A DNA stretch of 64,000 nt from Vogesella mureinivorans (GTDB lineage: Bacteria; Pseudomonadota; Gammaproteobacteria; Burkholderiales; Chromobacteriaceae): positions 62,001-126,000 of the forward strand of contig NZ_VMTV02000291.1 of assembly GCF_007644035.1 (NCBI RefSeq). Direction: 5' to 3'. Under the pieces are notes generated by a model, which searched no databases, had not been told where the DNA came from, and saw nothing but the letters and a program-made list of their open reading frames with translations. Both the position numbers and the translations under genes were made by a program. The first letter of the stretch is position 1. Every line of letters starts with the position of its first letter. Below, in pieces: positions 42,927-51,928 of the stretch.

Positions 42927-45900
42927 ATGGAAGTGAACCGGCGGCAGTTTTTCAAACTCAGCGCGGCGCAGGTAGGCGCCTCCAGCCTGGTGGCCATGGG
43001 CTTTAGCCCGGCCCAAGCGCTGGCCGAGGTGCGCCAGTACAAGCTGCTGGGTGCACGCGAAACGCGCAACACCTGTACCTACTGTTCGGTAGGCTGCGGC
43101 CTGATTCTGTACAGCCTGGGTGACGGTGCCAAAAACGCCAAAGCGGAAATCATGCACATCGAAGGCGACCCGGACCACCCGGTAAGCCGCGGCTCGCTCT
43201 GCCCCAAAGGCGCCGGCCTGCTGGACTTCATCCATAGCCCCAAACGCCTGAAATACCCGGAAGTACGCGAAGCCGGCAGCGATGAGTGGAAGCGCATCAG
43301 CTGGCACGACGCCCTCCACCGCATTGCCAAGCACATGAAGGCCGACCGCGACGCCAACGTGCTGGACAAAAACGCCGACGGCGTGCCGCTTAACCGCTGG
43401 CTTACCACCGCCATGCTCACCGCGTCGGCCGGCTCCAACGAAACCGGCATCATCACGCAAAAATTCCTGCGCAGCCTGGGCATTATCGCCACCGACGCCC
43501 AGGCCCGCGTGTGCCACGGCCCGACCGTATCGGCACTGGCGTCTACCTTTGGCCGTGGCGCCATGACCAATAGCTGGGTAGATATCAAGAACGCCGACTT
43601 TATCCTGGTGATGGGCGGCAACGCCGCCGAGGCGCACCCGGTGGGCTTCAAATGGGCCATCGAAGCCAAGAAAACCCGCGGCACCAAGCTGATCGTGGTG
43701 GACCCGCGCTACAACCGCACCGCCGCCGTGTCCGACCTGTACATGCCGATTCGCGCCGGCGCCGACATCCCTTTCCTGGGCGGCGTGATCAACTGGCTGA
43801 TCGCCCACGACAAGATTCACTGGGACTACGTAAAAGCCTATACCAACGCCAGCTTTATCGTGGGCGAAGGCTTTGGCTTTGAAGAAGGCCTGTTCAGCGG
43901 CTACGACGAAGCCAAGGGCAAGTACGACCGCAGCAGCTGGGCCTACGAGCTGGATGCCGACGGCAACGCCAAAACCGACCCCACGCTGCAGCACCCGCGC
44001 TGCGTATGGAACCTGATGAAAGCGCACTTTGCGCGCTATACACCCGAGGTAGTCACCAACCTGTGCGGCACGCCGGTAGAAGGCTTTCTGGAAGTGTGCA
44101 AACAGCTGGGCGAGACCGCCCGCCCGGACAAAGTCGGCACCATCCTGTACGCACTGGGCTGGACCCAGCACACCGTGGGCGCGCAAAACATCCGCACCAT
44201 GGCCATGATCCAGCTGCTGCTGGGCAATATGGGCATGCCCGGCGGCGGCGTGAACGCGCTGCGCGGCCACTCCAATATCCAGGGCCTGTCCGACCTGGGC
44301 CTGCTGTCCACCGCCCTGCCCGGCTACCTGACGCTGCCCAACGAAAAAGACCACCCCGATTACGCCAGCTACATCAGCAAAACCACGCCCAAGGCGCTGC
44401 AGCCCAACCAGTTCAACTACTGGAGCAACACGCCCAAGTTCTTTGTCAGCCTGATGAAGTGGTTCTGGGGTGACAAAGCCACCGCAGACAACAACTGGGG
44501 CTTCGACTGGCTGCCCAAGTGGGACAAGCTGTACGACGTGCTGCACATCGTGGAGCTGATGCACCAGGGCAAGATGAACGGCTTTATCGTGCAGGGTTTC
44601 AACCCGCTGGCGTCCTTCCCCGATGCCACCAAGGTCACGCAGGCGTTCAGCAAGCTGAAATACATGGTGATCATCGACCCGATCGCCACCGAAACCTCCA
44701 CCTTCTGGCAGAACCACGGCGAAGCGCACGATGTGAACCCGGCCGACATCCAGACCGAGGTATTCCGCCTGCCGTCCACCTGTTTTGCCGAAGAAGACGG
44801 CGCCATTGTCAGCTCGGCACGCTGGCTACAGTGGCACTGGAAAGGCGCCGACGCGCCGGGCGAAGCCAAGGGCGATAACGAGATTATCGGCGAGCTGTTC
44901 AACACCCTGCGCCAGATGTACCTGCAAGAAGGCGGCAAGGTGGCCGAGCCTATCCTGAACGTAGCGTGGCACTACCGCGACCCGAACGCCCCGAGCCCGG
45001 AAGAACTGGCGCGCGAAATGAACGGCAAGGCGCTGGCCGACCTGCCAGACCCGAAAGAGCCGGGCAAATTCCTGGCCAAAAAAGGCGAACAGCTGCCCGG
45101 CTTTGCCACATTGCAAGACGACGGCAGCACCAGCTGCGCCTGCTGGATTTTCTCTGGCAGCTGGACGCAAGCCGGCAACCAGATGGCACGCCGCGACAAC
45201 ACCGACACCGGTTTGGGCAATACGCCGGGCTGGTCGTGGGCGTGGCCGGCCAACCGCCGCATCCTGTACAACCGCGCCAGCTGCAACCCGGCCGGTGCGC
45301 CGTGGGACCCGAAGCGCAAGCTGATCGGCTGGAACGGCGAAAAATGGGCCGGGGCGGACATCCCCGATTTCAAGGCCGACGCCGGCCCGGACAGCGGCAT
45401 GAACCCGTTCATCATGAACCCGGAAGGCGTGGCGCGGCTGTTCTGTACCGACAAGCTGGCCGACGGCCCTTTCCCCGAGCACTACGAGCCGATGGAAAGC
45501 CCGATCGGCACCAACCCGCTGCACCCCAAAGTGGTCAGCAGCCCGGCGGTGCGTATCTTCAAGACCGACCGCGAGCGCCTGGGCACGCACAAGGACTACC
45601 CGTACGTGGGTACCACCTACCGCCTGACCGAGCACTTCCAGTTCTGGACCAAATCGGTGCTGCTGAACGCCATTGCCCAGCCGGAACAGTTTGTCGAAAT
45701 CGGCGTGGCGCTGGCGCAGGAAAAAGGCATTGTGCAGGGCGACACGGTGAAGGTGAGCTCCAAGCGCGGCTTCATCAAGGCCAAGGCGGTGGTGACCAAG
45801 CGGCTGATGGCGCTGCAGGTCAACGGCCAGACCGTGCACCAGATCGGCATACCGCTGCACTGGGGCTGGGAAGGCGTGGCGCAAAAAGGCTACCTCACCA

Positions 45901-45983
45901 ACAGCCTGCCCCCCGCCGTGGGCGACTGCAATACGCAGACCCCCGAGTACAAATCCTTCCTGGTAAACCTGGAAAAAGCCTGA
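42927..45983 (+). CDS. fdnG: Formate dehydrogenase-N major (catalytic) subunit, Cys type
   Basis: Periplasmic Mo/W-bisPGD enzyme oxidising formate to CO2 and passing electrons to the beta subunit. The 1018-residue protein has a Tat signal (NRRQFFKLS), an N-terminal [4Fe-4S] site (Cys50, Cys53, Cys57, Cys92) and the catalytic position in [13 protein letters not shown]. That position is Cys196 (TGC), where E. coli FdnG has selenocysteine at the same number, so this is the non-seleno form. AAAAAGGAGAG precedes the ATG. First gene of fdnGHI-fdhDE, led by a predicted sigma-54 promoter. Confidence 0.95.
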   Translation: MEVNRRQFFKLSAAQVGASSLVAMGFSPAQALAEVRQYKLLGARETRNTCTYCSVGCGLILYSLGDGAKNAKAEIMHIEGDPDHPVSRGSLCPKGAGLLDFIHSPKRLKYPEVREAGSDEWKRISWHDALHRIAKHMKADRDANVLDKNADGVPLNRWLTTAMLTASAGSNETGIITQKFLRSLGIIATDAQARVCHGPTVSALASTFGRGAMTNSWVDIKNADFILVMGGNAAEAHPVGFKWAIEAKKTRGTKLIVVDPRYNRTAAVSDLYMPIRAGADIPFLGGVINWLIAHDKIHWDYVKAYTNASFIVGEGFGFEEGLFSGYDEAKGKYDRSSWAYELDADGNAKTDPTLQHPRCVWNLMKAHFARYTPEVVTNLCGTPVEGFLEVCKQLGETARPDKVGTILYALGWTQHTVGAQNIRTMAMIQLLLGNMGMPGGGVNALRGHSNIQGLSDLGLLSTALPGYLTLPNEKDHPDYASYISKTTPKALQPNQFNYWSNTPKFFVSLMKWFWGDKATADNNWGFDWLPKWDKLYDVLHIVELMHQGKMNGFIVQGFNPLASFPDATKVTQAFSKLKYMVIIDPIATETSTFWQNHGEAHDVNPADIQTEVFRLPSTCFAEEDGAIVSSARWLQWHWKGADAPGEAKGDNEIIGELFNTLRQMYLQEGGKVAEPILNVAWHYRDPNAPSPEELAREMNGKALADLPDPKEPGKFLAKKGEQLPGFATLQDDGSTSCACWIFSGSWTQAGNQMARRDNTDTGLGNTPGWSWAWPANRRILYNRASCNPAGAPWDPKRKLIGWNGEKWAGADIPDFKADAGPDSGMNPFIMNPEGVARLFCTDKLADGPFPEHYEPMESPIGTNPLHPKVVSSPAVRIFKTDRERLGTHKDYPYVGTTYRLTEHFQFWTKSVLLNAIAQPEQFVEIGVALAQEKGIVQGDTVKVSSKRGFIKAKAVVTKRLMALQVNGQTVHQIGIPLHWGWEGVAQKGYLTNSLPPAVGDCNTQTPEYKSFLVNLEKA

Positions 45984-45996
45984 GGAGCCCCGGACC

Positions 45997-46899
45997 ATGG
46001 CACTGCAATCACTTGATATTACCCGCCGCTCCGCCAGCCCCACGGCCAGCCCGCAGGCGCGCAAGACCATCGAAATCGCCAAGCTGATCGACGTTTCCAC
46101 CTGTATCGGCTGCAAGGCCTGCCAGGTAGCCTGTTCGGAGTGGAACGACATCCGCGAGGAGGTTGGCCACAACATCGGCGTGTACGACAACCCGACCGAC
46201 CTGAGCGCCGATGCCTGGACGGTGATGCGCTTTGCCGAAGAAGAAAGCAACGGCAAGCTGGAATGGCTGATCCGCAAAGACGGCTGCATGCACTGTGCCG
46301 ACCCCGGCTGCCTGAAAGCCTGCCCGTCGCCGGGTGCCATCATCCAGTACAGCAACGGCATTGTGGATTTCCACCAGGAAAACTGCATCGGCTGTGGCTA
46401 CTGCATTTCCGGCTGCCCGTTCAACGTGCCGCGCATCAGCAAAAAGGACAACAAAGCCTACAAATGCACGCTGTGCTCGGACCGCGTGTCGGTAGGCCAG
46501 GAGCCGGCCTGCGTGAAAACCTGCCCGACCGGCGCCATCCAGTTCGGTAGCAAGGAAGACATGAAAGACGTGGCCGCCACCCGCGTGGCCGACCTGAAAA
46601 CCCGTGGCTACACCAACGCCGGCCTGTACGACCCGCAAGGCGTAGGTGGCACCCACGTGATGTACGTGCTGCACCACGCCGACAAGCCGGAGCAGTATTC
46701 CGGCCTGCCGAAAGACCCGGCCATCAGCACCACCGTGCAGCTGTGGAAAGGCTGGCTCAAACCGCTGGCCACCATCGGCATTGCCGCGGCCGGCCTGTTC
46801 GGTTTCTTCCACTACATCACCGTGGGCCCGAACCGCCCGGACGACGACGATGAACACGCTGCGGCCAACCCTGCCGCCAAACAGGAGGACAAGGCATGA
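45997..46899 (+). CDS. fdnH: Formate dehydrogenase-N iron-sulfur (beta) subunit
   Basis: A 300-residue electron-transfer subunit carrying four [4Fe-4S] sites: [35 protein letters not shown] and CTLCSDR...CVKTC. A C-terminal transmembrane helix ([20 protein letters not shown]) anchors it to the membrane, as in E. coli FdnH. It links the catalytic subunit to cytochrome b. It starts 14 bases after fdnG and its stop overlaps the fdnI ATG. Confidence 0.95.
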   Translation: MALQSLDITRRSASPTASPQARKTIEIAKLIDVSTCIGCKACQVACSEWNDIREEVGHNIGVYDNPTDLSADAWTVMRFAEEESNGKLEWLIRKDGCMHCADPGCLKACPSPGAIIQYSNGIVDFHQENCIGCGYCISGCPFNVPRISKKDNKAYKCTLCSDRVSVGQEPACVKTCPTGAIQFGSKEDMKDVAATRVADLKTRGYTNAGLYDPQGVGGTHVMYVLHHADKPEQYSGLPKDPAISTTVQLWKGWLKPLATIGIAAAGLFGFFHYITVGPNRPDDDDEHAAANPAAKQEDKA

Positions 46900-47516
46900 A
46901 AGAGCAACTGATACAGCGCTATAGCGCCGCCGAGCGCATCAACCACTGGATTGTGGCGGTGTGCTTTATCCTGCTGGCGCTATCCGGCCTGGCGTTTTTC
47001 TACCCAGCCTTCTTTTGGCTCACCGGCGTGTTTGGCACCCCGCAGCTGGCGCGCATCATCCACCCCTTTGTGGGTGTGATCATGTTCGTGGCCTTTGCGC
47101 GGCAGTTTTTCCGCTACTGGCACCATAACCTGATCAACAGCGAAGACATCCGCTGGATGAAATCGGTCAAAACCGTGCTGTCCGGCCACGAGGTAGGCGA
47201 CACCGGCAAGTACAACGGCGGGCAGAAAGGCATGTTCTGGCTGATGTGCGCGTGCATGGCCGTGCTGCTGGTATCCGGCTTTATTGCCTGGCGGCCCTAC
47301 TTTGCCGGCTACTTTCCCATCCCGGTGATCCGCCTGGCGCTGCTGGCGCACGCCTGGGCCGCCACCGGGCTGATTGCCGGCATCATCGTGCACGTGTACG
47401 CCGCGTTCTGGGTAAAAGGCACCATCCGTGCCATGGTGGAAGGCGTGGTGACCCACGCCTGGGCCAAAAAACACCACCCGCGCTGGTACCGCGAGATGAC
47501 AGGCAAACAGAAATGA
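46896..47516 (+). CDS. fdnI: Formate dehydrogenase-N cytochrome b556 (gamma) subunit
   Basis: A 206-residue integral membrane protein with four helices that holds two b haems and reduces the quinone pool. Conserved histidines are seen in RINHWIVAV (helix 1), [13 protein letters not shown] (helix 2), [20 protein letters not shown] (helix 4). Length is close to that of E. coli FdnI (217). It overlaps both fdnH and fdhD by ATGA junctions, so the operon is translated in series. Confidence 0.94.
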   Translation: MKEQLIQRYSAAERINHWIVAVCFILLALSGLAFFYPAFFWLTGVFGTPQLARIIHPFVGVIMFVAFARQFFRYWHHNLINSEDIRWMKSVKTVLSGHEVGDTGKYNGGQKGMFWLMCACMAVLLVSGFIAWRPYFAGYFPIPVIRLALLAHAWAATGLIAGIIVHVYAAFWVKGTIRAMVEGVVTHAWAKKHHPRWYREMTGKQK

Positions 47517-48373
47517 GCTGCGCGCTACCGCTGCCCGCCGATGACACCCTGCCAGCCAGCCAGTGCCTGCCGGTGCTGCGCCTGCAGGCGGGCAGCGCCG
47601 TGGCCGCCACCGACCAGCTGATTGCCGAAGTGCCCGTGGCCATGGTGTACAACGGCATCTCGCACGCCGTGCTGCTGGCCAGCCCTGCCGACCTGCACGA
47701 TTTCGCGCTGGGCTTTGCGCTGAGCGAAGGCATCCTTACCCACGCCAGCGAGCTGTACGACTGCGAGGCCTGGCAAGGCGAGGCCGGCATCGAGCTGCGG
47801 CTGGATATTGCCAGCGCACGCTTTAGCCAGCTCAAGGCACGGCGGCGCAATATGGCCGGGCGCACCGGCTGCGGCCTGTGCGGCGTAGATAGCCTGGACG
47901 CCGTGGCGCAAACCATCGCGCCCCTGCCGCTGCGGCCAACCCTGCACGCTGCCAGCATCGCCCGCGCCGTGGCCGCCCTGCCCGCACAGCAGCCGCTGCA
48001 CGCCGCCACGGGCGCCGCCCATGGCGCGGCCTACTGCCACGCCGACGGCAGCATCGTGCTGGTACGCGAAGACGTAGGCCGCCACAACGCACTGGACAAG
48101 CTGATCGGCGCACTGCGCCGCCAGGGCGTCGATACCCGCGACGGCTTTGTGCTGGTATCCAGCCGCGCCAGCTATGAAATGGTGCAGAAAACCGCGCAGG
48201 CGGGCATACCAGCCCTGATCGCCGTGTCTGCCCCCACCGCCTATGCGGCCCAGCTGGCCGGGCAATGCGGCCTGCTGCTGGCAGGCTTTGCCCGCCCCGG
48301 CCGCCTGGTGGCCTACACCCATACCGAGCGGCTTATCACCGCCACCGCAACGGAAACACACCATGTTTATTGA
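47513..48373 (+). CDS. fdhD: Sulfurtransferase for formate dehydrogenase maturation
   Basis: Transfers sulfur from IscS to the bis-PGD cofactor before it enters formate dehydrogenase. The 286-residue protein has the reactive CxxC loop in GRTGCGLCGVDSL and the conserved DVGRHNALDKLIG and SSRASYEMVQKTA blocks. The ATG overlaps the fdnI stop. Its end overlaps the fdhE start by 11 bases. Essential for FDH activity in E. coli; presence here supports a functional enzyme. Confidence 0.94.
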   Translation: MSCALPLPADDTLPASQCLPVLRLQAGSAVAATDQLIAEVPVAMVYNGISHAVLLASPADLHDFALGFALSEGILTHASELYDCEAWQGEAGIELRLDIASARFSQLKARRRNMAGRTGCGLCGVDSLDAVAQTIAPLPLRPTLHAASIARAVAALPAQQPLHAATGAAHGAAYCHADGSIVLVREDVGRHNALDKLIGALRRQGVDTRDGFVLVSSRASYEMVQKTAQAGIPALIAVSAPTAYAAQLAGQCGLLLAGFARPGRLVAYTHTERLITATATETHHVY

Positions 48374-49247
48374 TGATCTGGCCATTCAGGACACCGCCAT
48401 CCCGCAGCCGCTACGCCCGCCGGGGCAGCAAGTCTTTGCCCGCCGTGCCGAGCGCCTGCGCAGCCTGGCCCACGGCCATGCCATGGCCGATTTCCTGCGC
48501 TGCTGCGCCGATATCGCCCACGCCCAGCAAGCCTGCCACGACCGGCTGGCAGAACAAGCCGTGAACAGCACGGCCTGCCTGCGCGACATGCTGACCCAGC
48601 TGCACAATACGCTGGGCCCGGTGCTGGGCGATGCCAGCCATAGCGCCGTGCATTGCCTGCTGGCCATGGACGACGACACCCTGCAGGCGCTGGCACTCAC
48701 CCTGCGTGCCGGCACCGCTGCGGCCAACCCTGCCCTGCAGGCCGGCTTGCCGCTACTGGGCGCCGCCTTGCAGGTACAAGCCGTCATCAGCGCGCGCCAG
48801 CGCGACCTGAGCCGCCTGCAGCACAGCGAAAGCGCGCACTGCCCGGTATGCCACGCGCCGCCGGTGGCATCGTTGCTGCGCCGTGGCGACAGCGGCCACG
48901 CCGTGCGCTACGCCTGCTGCAGCCAGTGCGCCAGCGAATGGCACGTTACCCGCGTGAAGTGCCTGGGCTGTGGCAATACGCGCGAGCTGCAATACCGCAG
49001 CCTGGCCCTGCACGACAGCGAGCCCGCCGCGCCCAACCACAAGCAGCCGCACCAGCACCGCGCCGTGCACGAGGCAGAATGCTGCGACAGCTGCCACGGC
49101 GAGCTGAAAATGGTGTCCACCCTGCTGGACGCGCAGGCCGAACCGTTTGCCGACGACCTGGCCAGCCTGATGCTGGACATGCTGGCCGGCGAAGCGGGCT
49201 ATGGCCGCATCGGCGTGAACCCGTACTTTATTGCCGGCCAGGCCTAG
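48363..49247 (+). CDS. fdhE: Formate dehydrogenase accessory protein FdhE
   Basis: A 294-residue cytoplasmic maturation factor that binds the catalytic subunit, probably during cofactor loading before Tat export. The C-terminal half holds zinc-ribbon-like CxxC pairs: HCPVCHAPP, ACCSQCASEW, KCLGCGN and CCDSCHGE. ATG at 48363 is inside the end of fdhD; the longer ORF upstream overlaps fdhD and lacks similarity. It is the last gene of the operon, followed by a repeat copy and a terminator. Confidence 0.92.
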   Translation: MFIDDLAIQDTAIPQPLRPPGQQVFARRAERLRSLAHGHAMADFLRCCADIAHAQQACHDRLAEQAVNSTACLRDMLTQLHNTLGPVLGDASHSAVHCLLAMDDDTLQALALTLRAGTAAANPALQAGLPLLGAALQVQAVISARQRDLSRLQHSESAHCPVCHAPPVASLLRRGDSGHAVRYACCSQCASEWHVTRVKCLGCGNTRELQYRSLALHDSEPAAPNHKQPHQHRAVHEAECCDSCHGELKMVSTLLDAQAEPFADDLASLMLDMLAGEAGYGRIGVNPYFIAGQA

Positions 49248-49255
49248 GCGCGGCT

Positions 49256-49267
49256 TGCGGCCAACCT
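49256..49267 (-). repeat. Exact copy of AGGTTGGCCGCA repeat (intergenic, after fdhE)
   Basis: Eight bases after the fdhE stop and just before the operon terminator; overlapping GGCCAA/TTGGCC (49260-49272) makes a short hairpin. Confidence 0.85.
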
Positions 49268-49289
49268 TTGGCCAAACGCATTGCCATGC

Positions 49290-49318
49290 AAAACGGCCGC
49301 ACAGTGTGCGGCCGTTTT
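49290..49318. terminator. Terminator of the fdn operon
   Basis: AAAACGGCCGCA and TGCGGCCGTTTT flank CAGTG, a 12-bp stem able to act in both directions between fdhE and the convergent gene. Confidence 0.88.
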
Positions 49319-49343
49319 CATGACGCGAGCGACAAAGCGCGCG

Positions 49344-49955
49344 CTACGGCGTAATGACGCATTTGAACTGCTGCGGCGACACCGGCTGCGGGTTGCCACC
49401 GTTATCTGCCGTGTTCCATGCCACCAGGCCATCGCCCCACCAGAAACCCCAGTTGCCGATGGGCGTACCATCGGCCGGCCGCGGGACGCTCAGCAGCCCG
49501 GCCGGCAGGGCAAATTCTTTCTTGCAGCGGCCGTCCTCGGTAATACCGCCCATCTGGTTATTGCTATTGGACCGCCAGTCTGCCGGGCACTGCACCACCT
49601 GCCGGCGGTTCAGTACATAGGTTTTGCCAGTATAGGTTTGCGTGTTCTCCCCTAGCCGGGAGTGCAGCGTCATCTGCACCTGATCCGGCGCAATGGCTAG
49701 CGGGTAGGAGCACAGCGCACTGCCGATAGGCTGCTTTTTATCGGCAAAGGCCACATCGCACTTGTTACGGCAGTCGTTCTGGTCGGATGGCTTGACCACC
49801 CACAGTTTGGGGCGCCAGTTCACACTGGCAGTCAGGTTGAACAGCACCTGGTTGGGCTGGTGGCGCACCAGGTCGCAGTGGCAGGTTTTTTCCAGCACCA
49901 CCGCTAACGACAGGGCCGGCAGGCAGGCGGGGAGCAACAGCAGCAATCTTTTCAT
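49344..49955 (-). CDS. Secreted cysteine-rich protein of unknown function
   Basis: A 203-residue protein with a clear signal peptide (MKRLLLLLPACLPALSLA). The mature part has eight cysteines (TCHC, NDCRNKC, ALCSY, VQCP, GRCKKE, FKCVITP), an even number that suggests four disulfides in the periplasm or outside the cell, and Trp-rich stretches (GNWGFWWGDGLVAWN). I do not recognise a family. AAAAAGGAAAAGCC precedes the chosen ATG. It stands alone, convergent with the fdn operon. Confidence 0.7.
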   Translation of the reverse strand: MKRLLLLLPACLPALSLAVVLEKTCHCDLVRHQPNQVLFNLTASVNWRPKLWVVKPSDQNDCRNKCDVAFADKKQPIGSALCSYPLAIAPDQVQMTLHSRLGENTQTYTGKTYVLNRRQVVQCPADWRSNSNNQMGGITEDGRCKKEFALPAGLLSVPRPADGTPIGNWGFWWGDGLVAWNTADNGGNPQPVSPQQFKCVITP

Positions 49956-50149
49956 GGCTTTTCCTTTTTCAAGCAAGCAAAGCCCCTTGTGGCAATGACA
50001 CACCGCTTTTTTAGTTTGGCCCCACCATAGCACCCGCCGCCTGGCGGGGTGGCTGCTTTATGCCATAGACCTGCGCCAGCTATAGAAAGCCACGCTCACT
50101 AACAGGAAAATCACGAGAAAACACGCTGCCAGGCATGCGGGCATTAGCC

Positions 50150-51046
50150 CTACGCCGCAGGCCAGCGGTAATAGATGTCCCACTCTTCTTCATGCGTGGG
50201 CACAAAACCGTGGCGCTGGTAAAAAAGGTTGGCCGCACTGCCGCGCAGCGCGCCCAGGCAAAGCGGCAGGCCCGCATGGGCAGCCTGTGCCTGTAGCTGC
50301 TGCAGCACCGCACCGCCTATGCCCTGCCCCTGCAAGCTTGGCAATACATACAGGTGGTCCAGATAATGGCAGTCGGCCAGCGGCCGGCAGGCCACAAAGC
50401 CCACACGCTGCCCGCCCTGCACGATCCAGTGCGTTACCGCCGGCTGGTAGCTGGCGGCCAGCCGCGCACGGGCGCGCTCGGGGTCGAAGCGGCCAATGGC
50501 TTGCAAGCTAGGCTGCATGGCAGCCAGGCGCAGCGCCAGCAGCGCCTCGAAATCGTCCGCCACGCACGGCTCCAGCTGGTAGCCCGCGCTGGCCGGCTGC
50601 AGTGTTTTGCACATAAACACGCTTAAGGGGTGATCGGGGTAGTCGCCAAAGGCGGCGCAGCGCGCAAAACCCAGCGAGGCGTAAAACGCCAACGCCTCAG
50701 GCTGCAAGGGGCCGGTTTCCAGCTGCAGCAGCCGGCAGCCTGCCGCCCTGGCGGCACCTTCCAGCGCCAGCAGCAGCTGCCGTGCCACACCCTGCCCGCG
50801 TGCGGCCGGCTGCACATACATGCGTTTCACCTCGCCACCATCCGGCCCCAGCACGACCGCGGCGCAGCCGATGGCCTGCCCGCTGTCATCACGCGCCACG
50901 GCAAAGCGCACCTGCGGCTGGCTTAGTGCGCTGATGTCCAGCGTATAGCAGGCCTCGGGCGGGTACAGGCTGGCTTGGTAAGCATCGAGTGCGGCAATCA
51001 GCGCCACAACATCCGGCTGATCGGGGTGTTCGAAAGCAATGAGCAT
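50150..51046 (-). CDS. Tandem GNAT acetyltransferase
   Basis: A 298-residue protein with two GNAT domains. The first has the acetyl-CoA loop VQPAARGQGVARQLL and ETGPLQPEALAFYASLGF; the second has VLPSLQGQGIGGAVL and GSAANLFYQRHGF. Both loops keep the Q/RxxGxG pattern, so both may bind CoA. Substrates are unknown. I start at MLIAFEHPDQPD rather than 19 codons upstream, where the frame enters the terminator of the neighbour; the ribosome binding site before it is weak. Confidence 0.82.
   Translation of the reverse strand: MLIAFEHPDQPDVVALIAALDAYQASLYPPEACYTLDISALSQPQVRFAVARDDSGQAIGCAAVVLGPDGGEVKRMYVQPAARGQGVARQLLLALEGAARAAGCRLLQLETGPLQPEALAFYASLGFARCAAFGDYPDHPLSVFMCKTLQPASAGYQLEPCVADDFEALLALRLAAMQPSLQAIGRFDPERARARLAASYQPAVTHWIVQGGQRVGFVACRPLADCHYLDHLYVLPSLQGQGIGGAVLQQLQAQAAHAGLPLCLGALRGSAANLFYQRHGFVPTHEEEWDIYYRWPAA
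50226..50237 (+). repeat. Exact copy of AGGTTGGCCGCA repeat (in tandem GNAT gene)
   Basis: Falls in the second GNAT domain and is read as A-A-N-L; preceded on the plus strand by five further A residues. Confidence 0.85.
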
Positions 51047-51068
51047 GGCAGGCGTCCGTTGGCGACTT

Positions 51069-51080
51069 AGGTTGGCCGCA
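51069..51080 (+). repeat. Exact copy of AGGTTGGCCGCA repeat (intergenic, beside a terminator)
   Basis: On the minus strand it follows directly the T-rich tail of the methyltransferase terminator (GTTTTCATT). Confidence 0.85.
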
Positions 51081-51081
51081 A

Positions 51082-51109
51082 ATGAAAACGGCAGGGCTTT
51101 CACCCTGCC
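51082..51109 (-). terminator. Terminator of the SpoU-type methyltransferase gene
   Basis: On the minus strand GGCAGGG and CCCTGCC flank TGAAAG, followed by GTTTTCATT. Confidence 0.8.
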
Positions 51110-51133
51110 ATGCTTTGGTCATGGTGACAAGGT

Positions 51134-51925
51134 CTAGCTGGCAGCTTCCAGCTGGCGCACGCGCTCGAACAGGCACACGGTAGCGGCCATCGCCACGTTC
51201 AGCGATTCGGCGTGGCCCGGCATGGGGATGCGCACGCGCAGGTCGGCGGCGGCCAACACCGGGGCGCTGACACCGGCGCCTTCATTGCCAAACACAAAGG
51301 CCACATCACCGGCCAGACTCTGGCCATACAGCGATACGCTGCCTTCCAGATGCGTGACCAGCTTACGCCCCGGCCAGGCGGCCAGCACGGCGGGCAGGTC
51401 GGCGGCCTCGTGAATATGCAGGGCAAAGTGCGCGCCCATGCCGGCGCGTAGCACTTTGGGCGAGTACACGTCCACGCAGCCTTTGGACAAATACACATCG
51501 CGCACGTTGGCCGCGGCGGCGCAGCGCAGGATGGTGCCCAGGTTGCCGGGGTCTTGCACGTCGTCCAGCATCACGCACGGTGCGCCGGCGGCGGTAGGCT
51601 GCGGTGCCGGGCGGCGGCAGACGGTAAGCACCTCCGCAGGCGTGGCCAGCGCGGTGACTTTGGCCAGCACCGGCGTGGCTACCAGCACCGCCAGGCGGCG
51701 CTCCAGCCTGGCTAGCAAGGGCAGCAGCTCGCCGTGGTGCTGCGCGCTTTCGTTGACGTAGACGGCATCAATGGTCAGGCCGGCATCGATGGCGGATTGC
51801 AGCAGGTGCAAGCCTTCCAGCACGAGCTGGCCGTGTTTGCGGCGCTCGCGCGCATTGCCAAGCAGGCGGCCCAGATGCTTGAGTTCATCGTTGGCCGCCG
51901 AGGTAAGGGTTTTCTGGAATGTCAT
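51134..51925 (-). CDS. SpoU/TrmH family RNA 2'-O-methyltransferase
   Basis: A 263-residue SAM-dependent RNA methyltransferase with the knotted SPOUT domain. The three family motifs are clear: DDVQDPGNLGTILR, FVFGNEGAGVS and ESLNVAMAATVCLFE. An N-terminal substrate-binding domain (LKHLGRLLGNARERRKHGQLVLEG is its start, motif split) is of the SpoU_sub_bind type. The target may be rRNA or tRNA; RlmB, TrmH and others cannot be told apart here. It is four bases downstream of the HDOD gene stop region, so likely co-transcribed. Confidence 0.88.
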   Translation of the reverse strand: MTFQKTLTSAANDELKHLGRLLGNARERRKHGQLVLEGLHLLQSAIDAGLTIDAVYVNESAQHHGELLPLLARLERRLAVLVATPVLAKVTALATPAEVLTVCRRPAPQPTAAGAPCVMLDDVQDPGNLGTILRCAAAANVRDVYLSKGCVDVYSPKVLRAGMGAHFALHIHEAADLPAVLAAWPGRKLVTHLEGSVSLYGQSLAGDVAFVFGNEGAGVSAPVLAAADLRVRIPMPGHAESLNVAMAATVCLFERVRQLEAAS

Positions 51926-51928
51926 GCT

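Noticed and set aside
42714-44729. A 671-codon minus-strand open frame
   Set aside because: Antisense to fdnG and across the sigma-54 promoter; no recognisable domain.
44826-46388. A 520-codon minus-strand open frame
   Set aside because: Antisense to fdnG and fdnH; shadow of GC-rich coding sequence.
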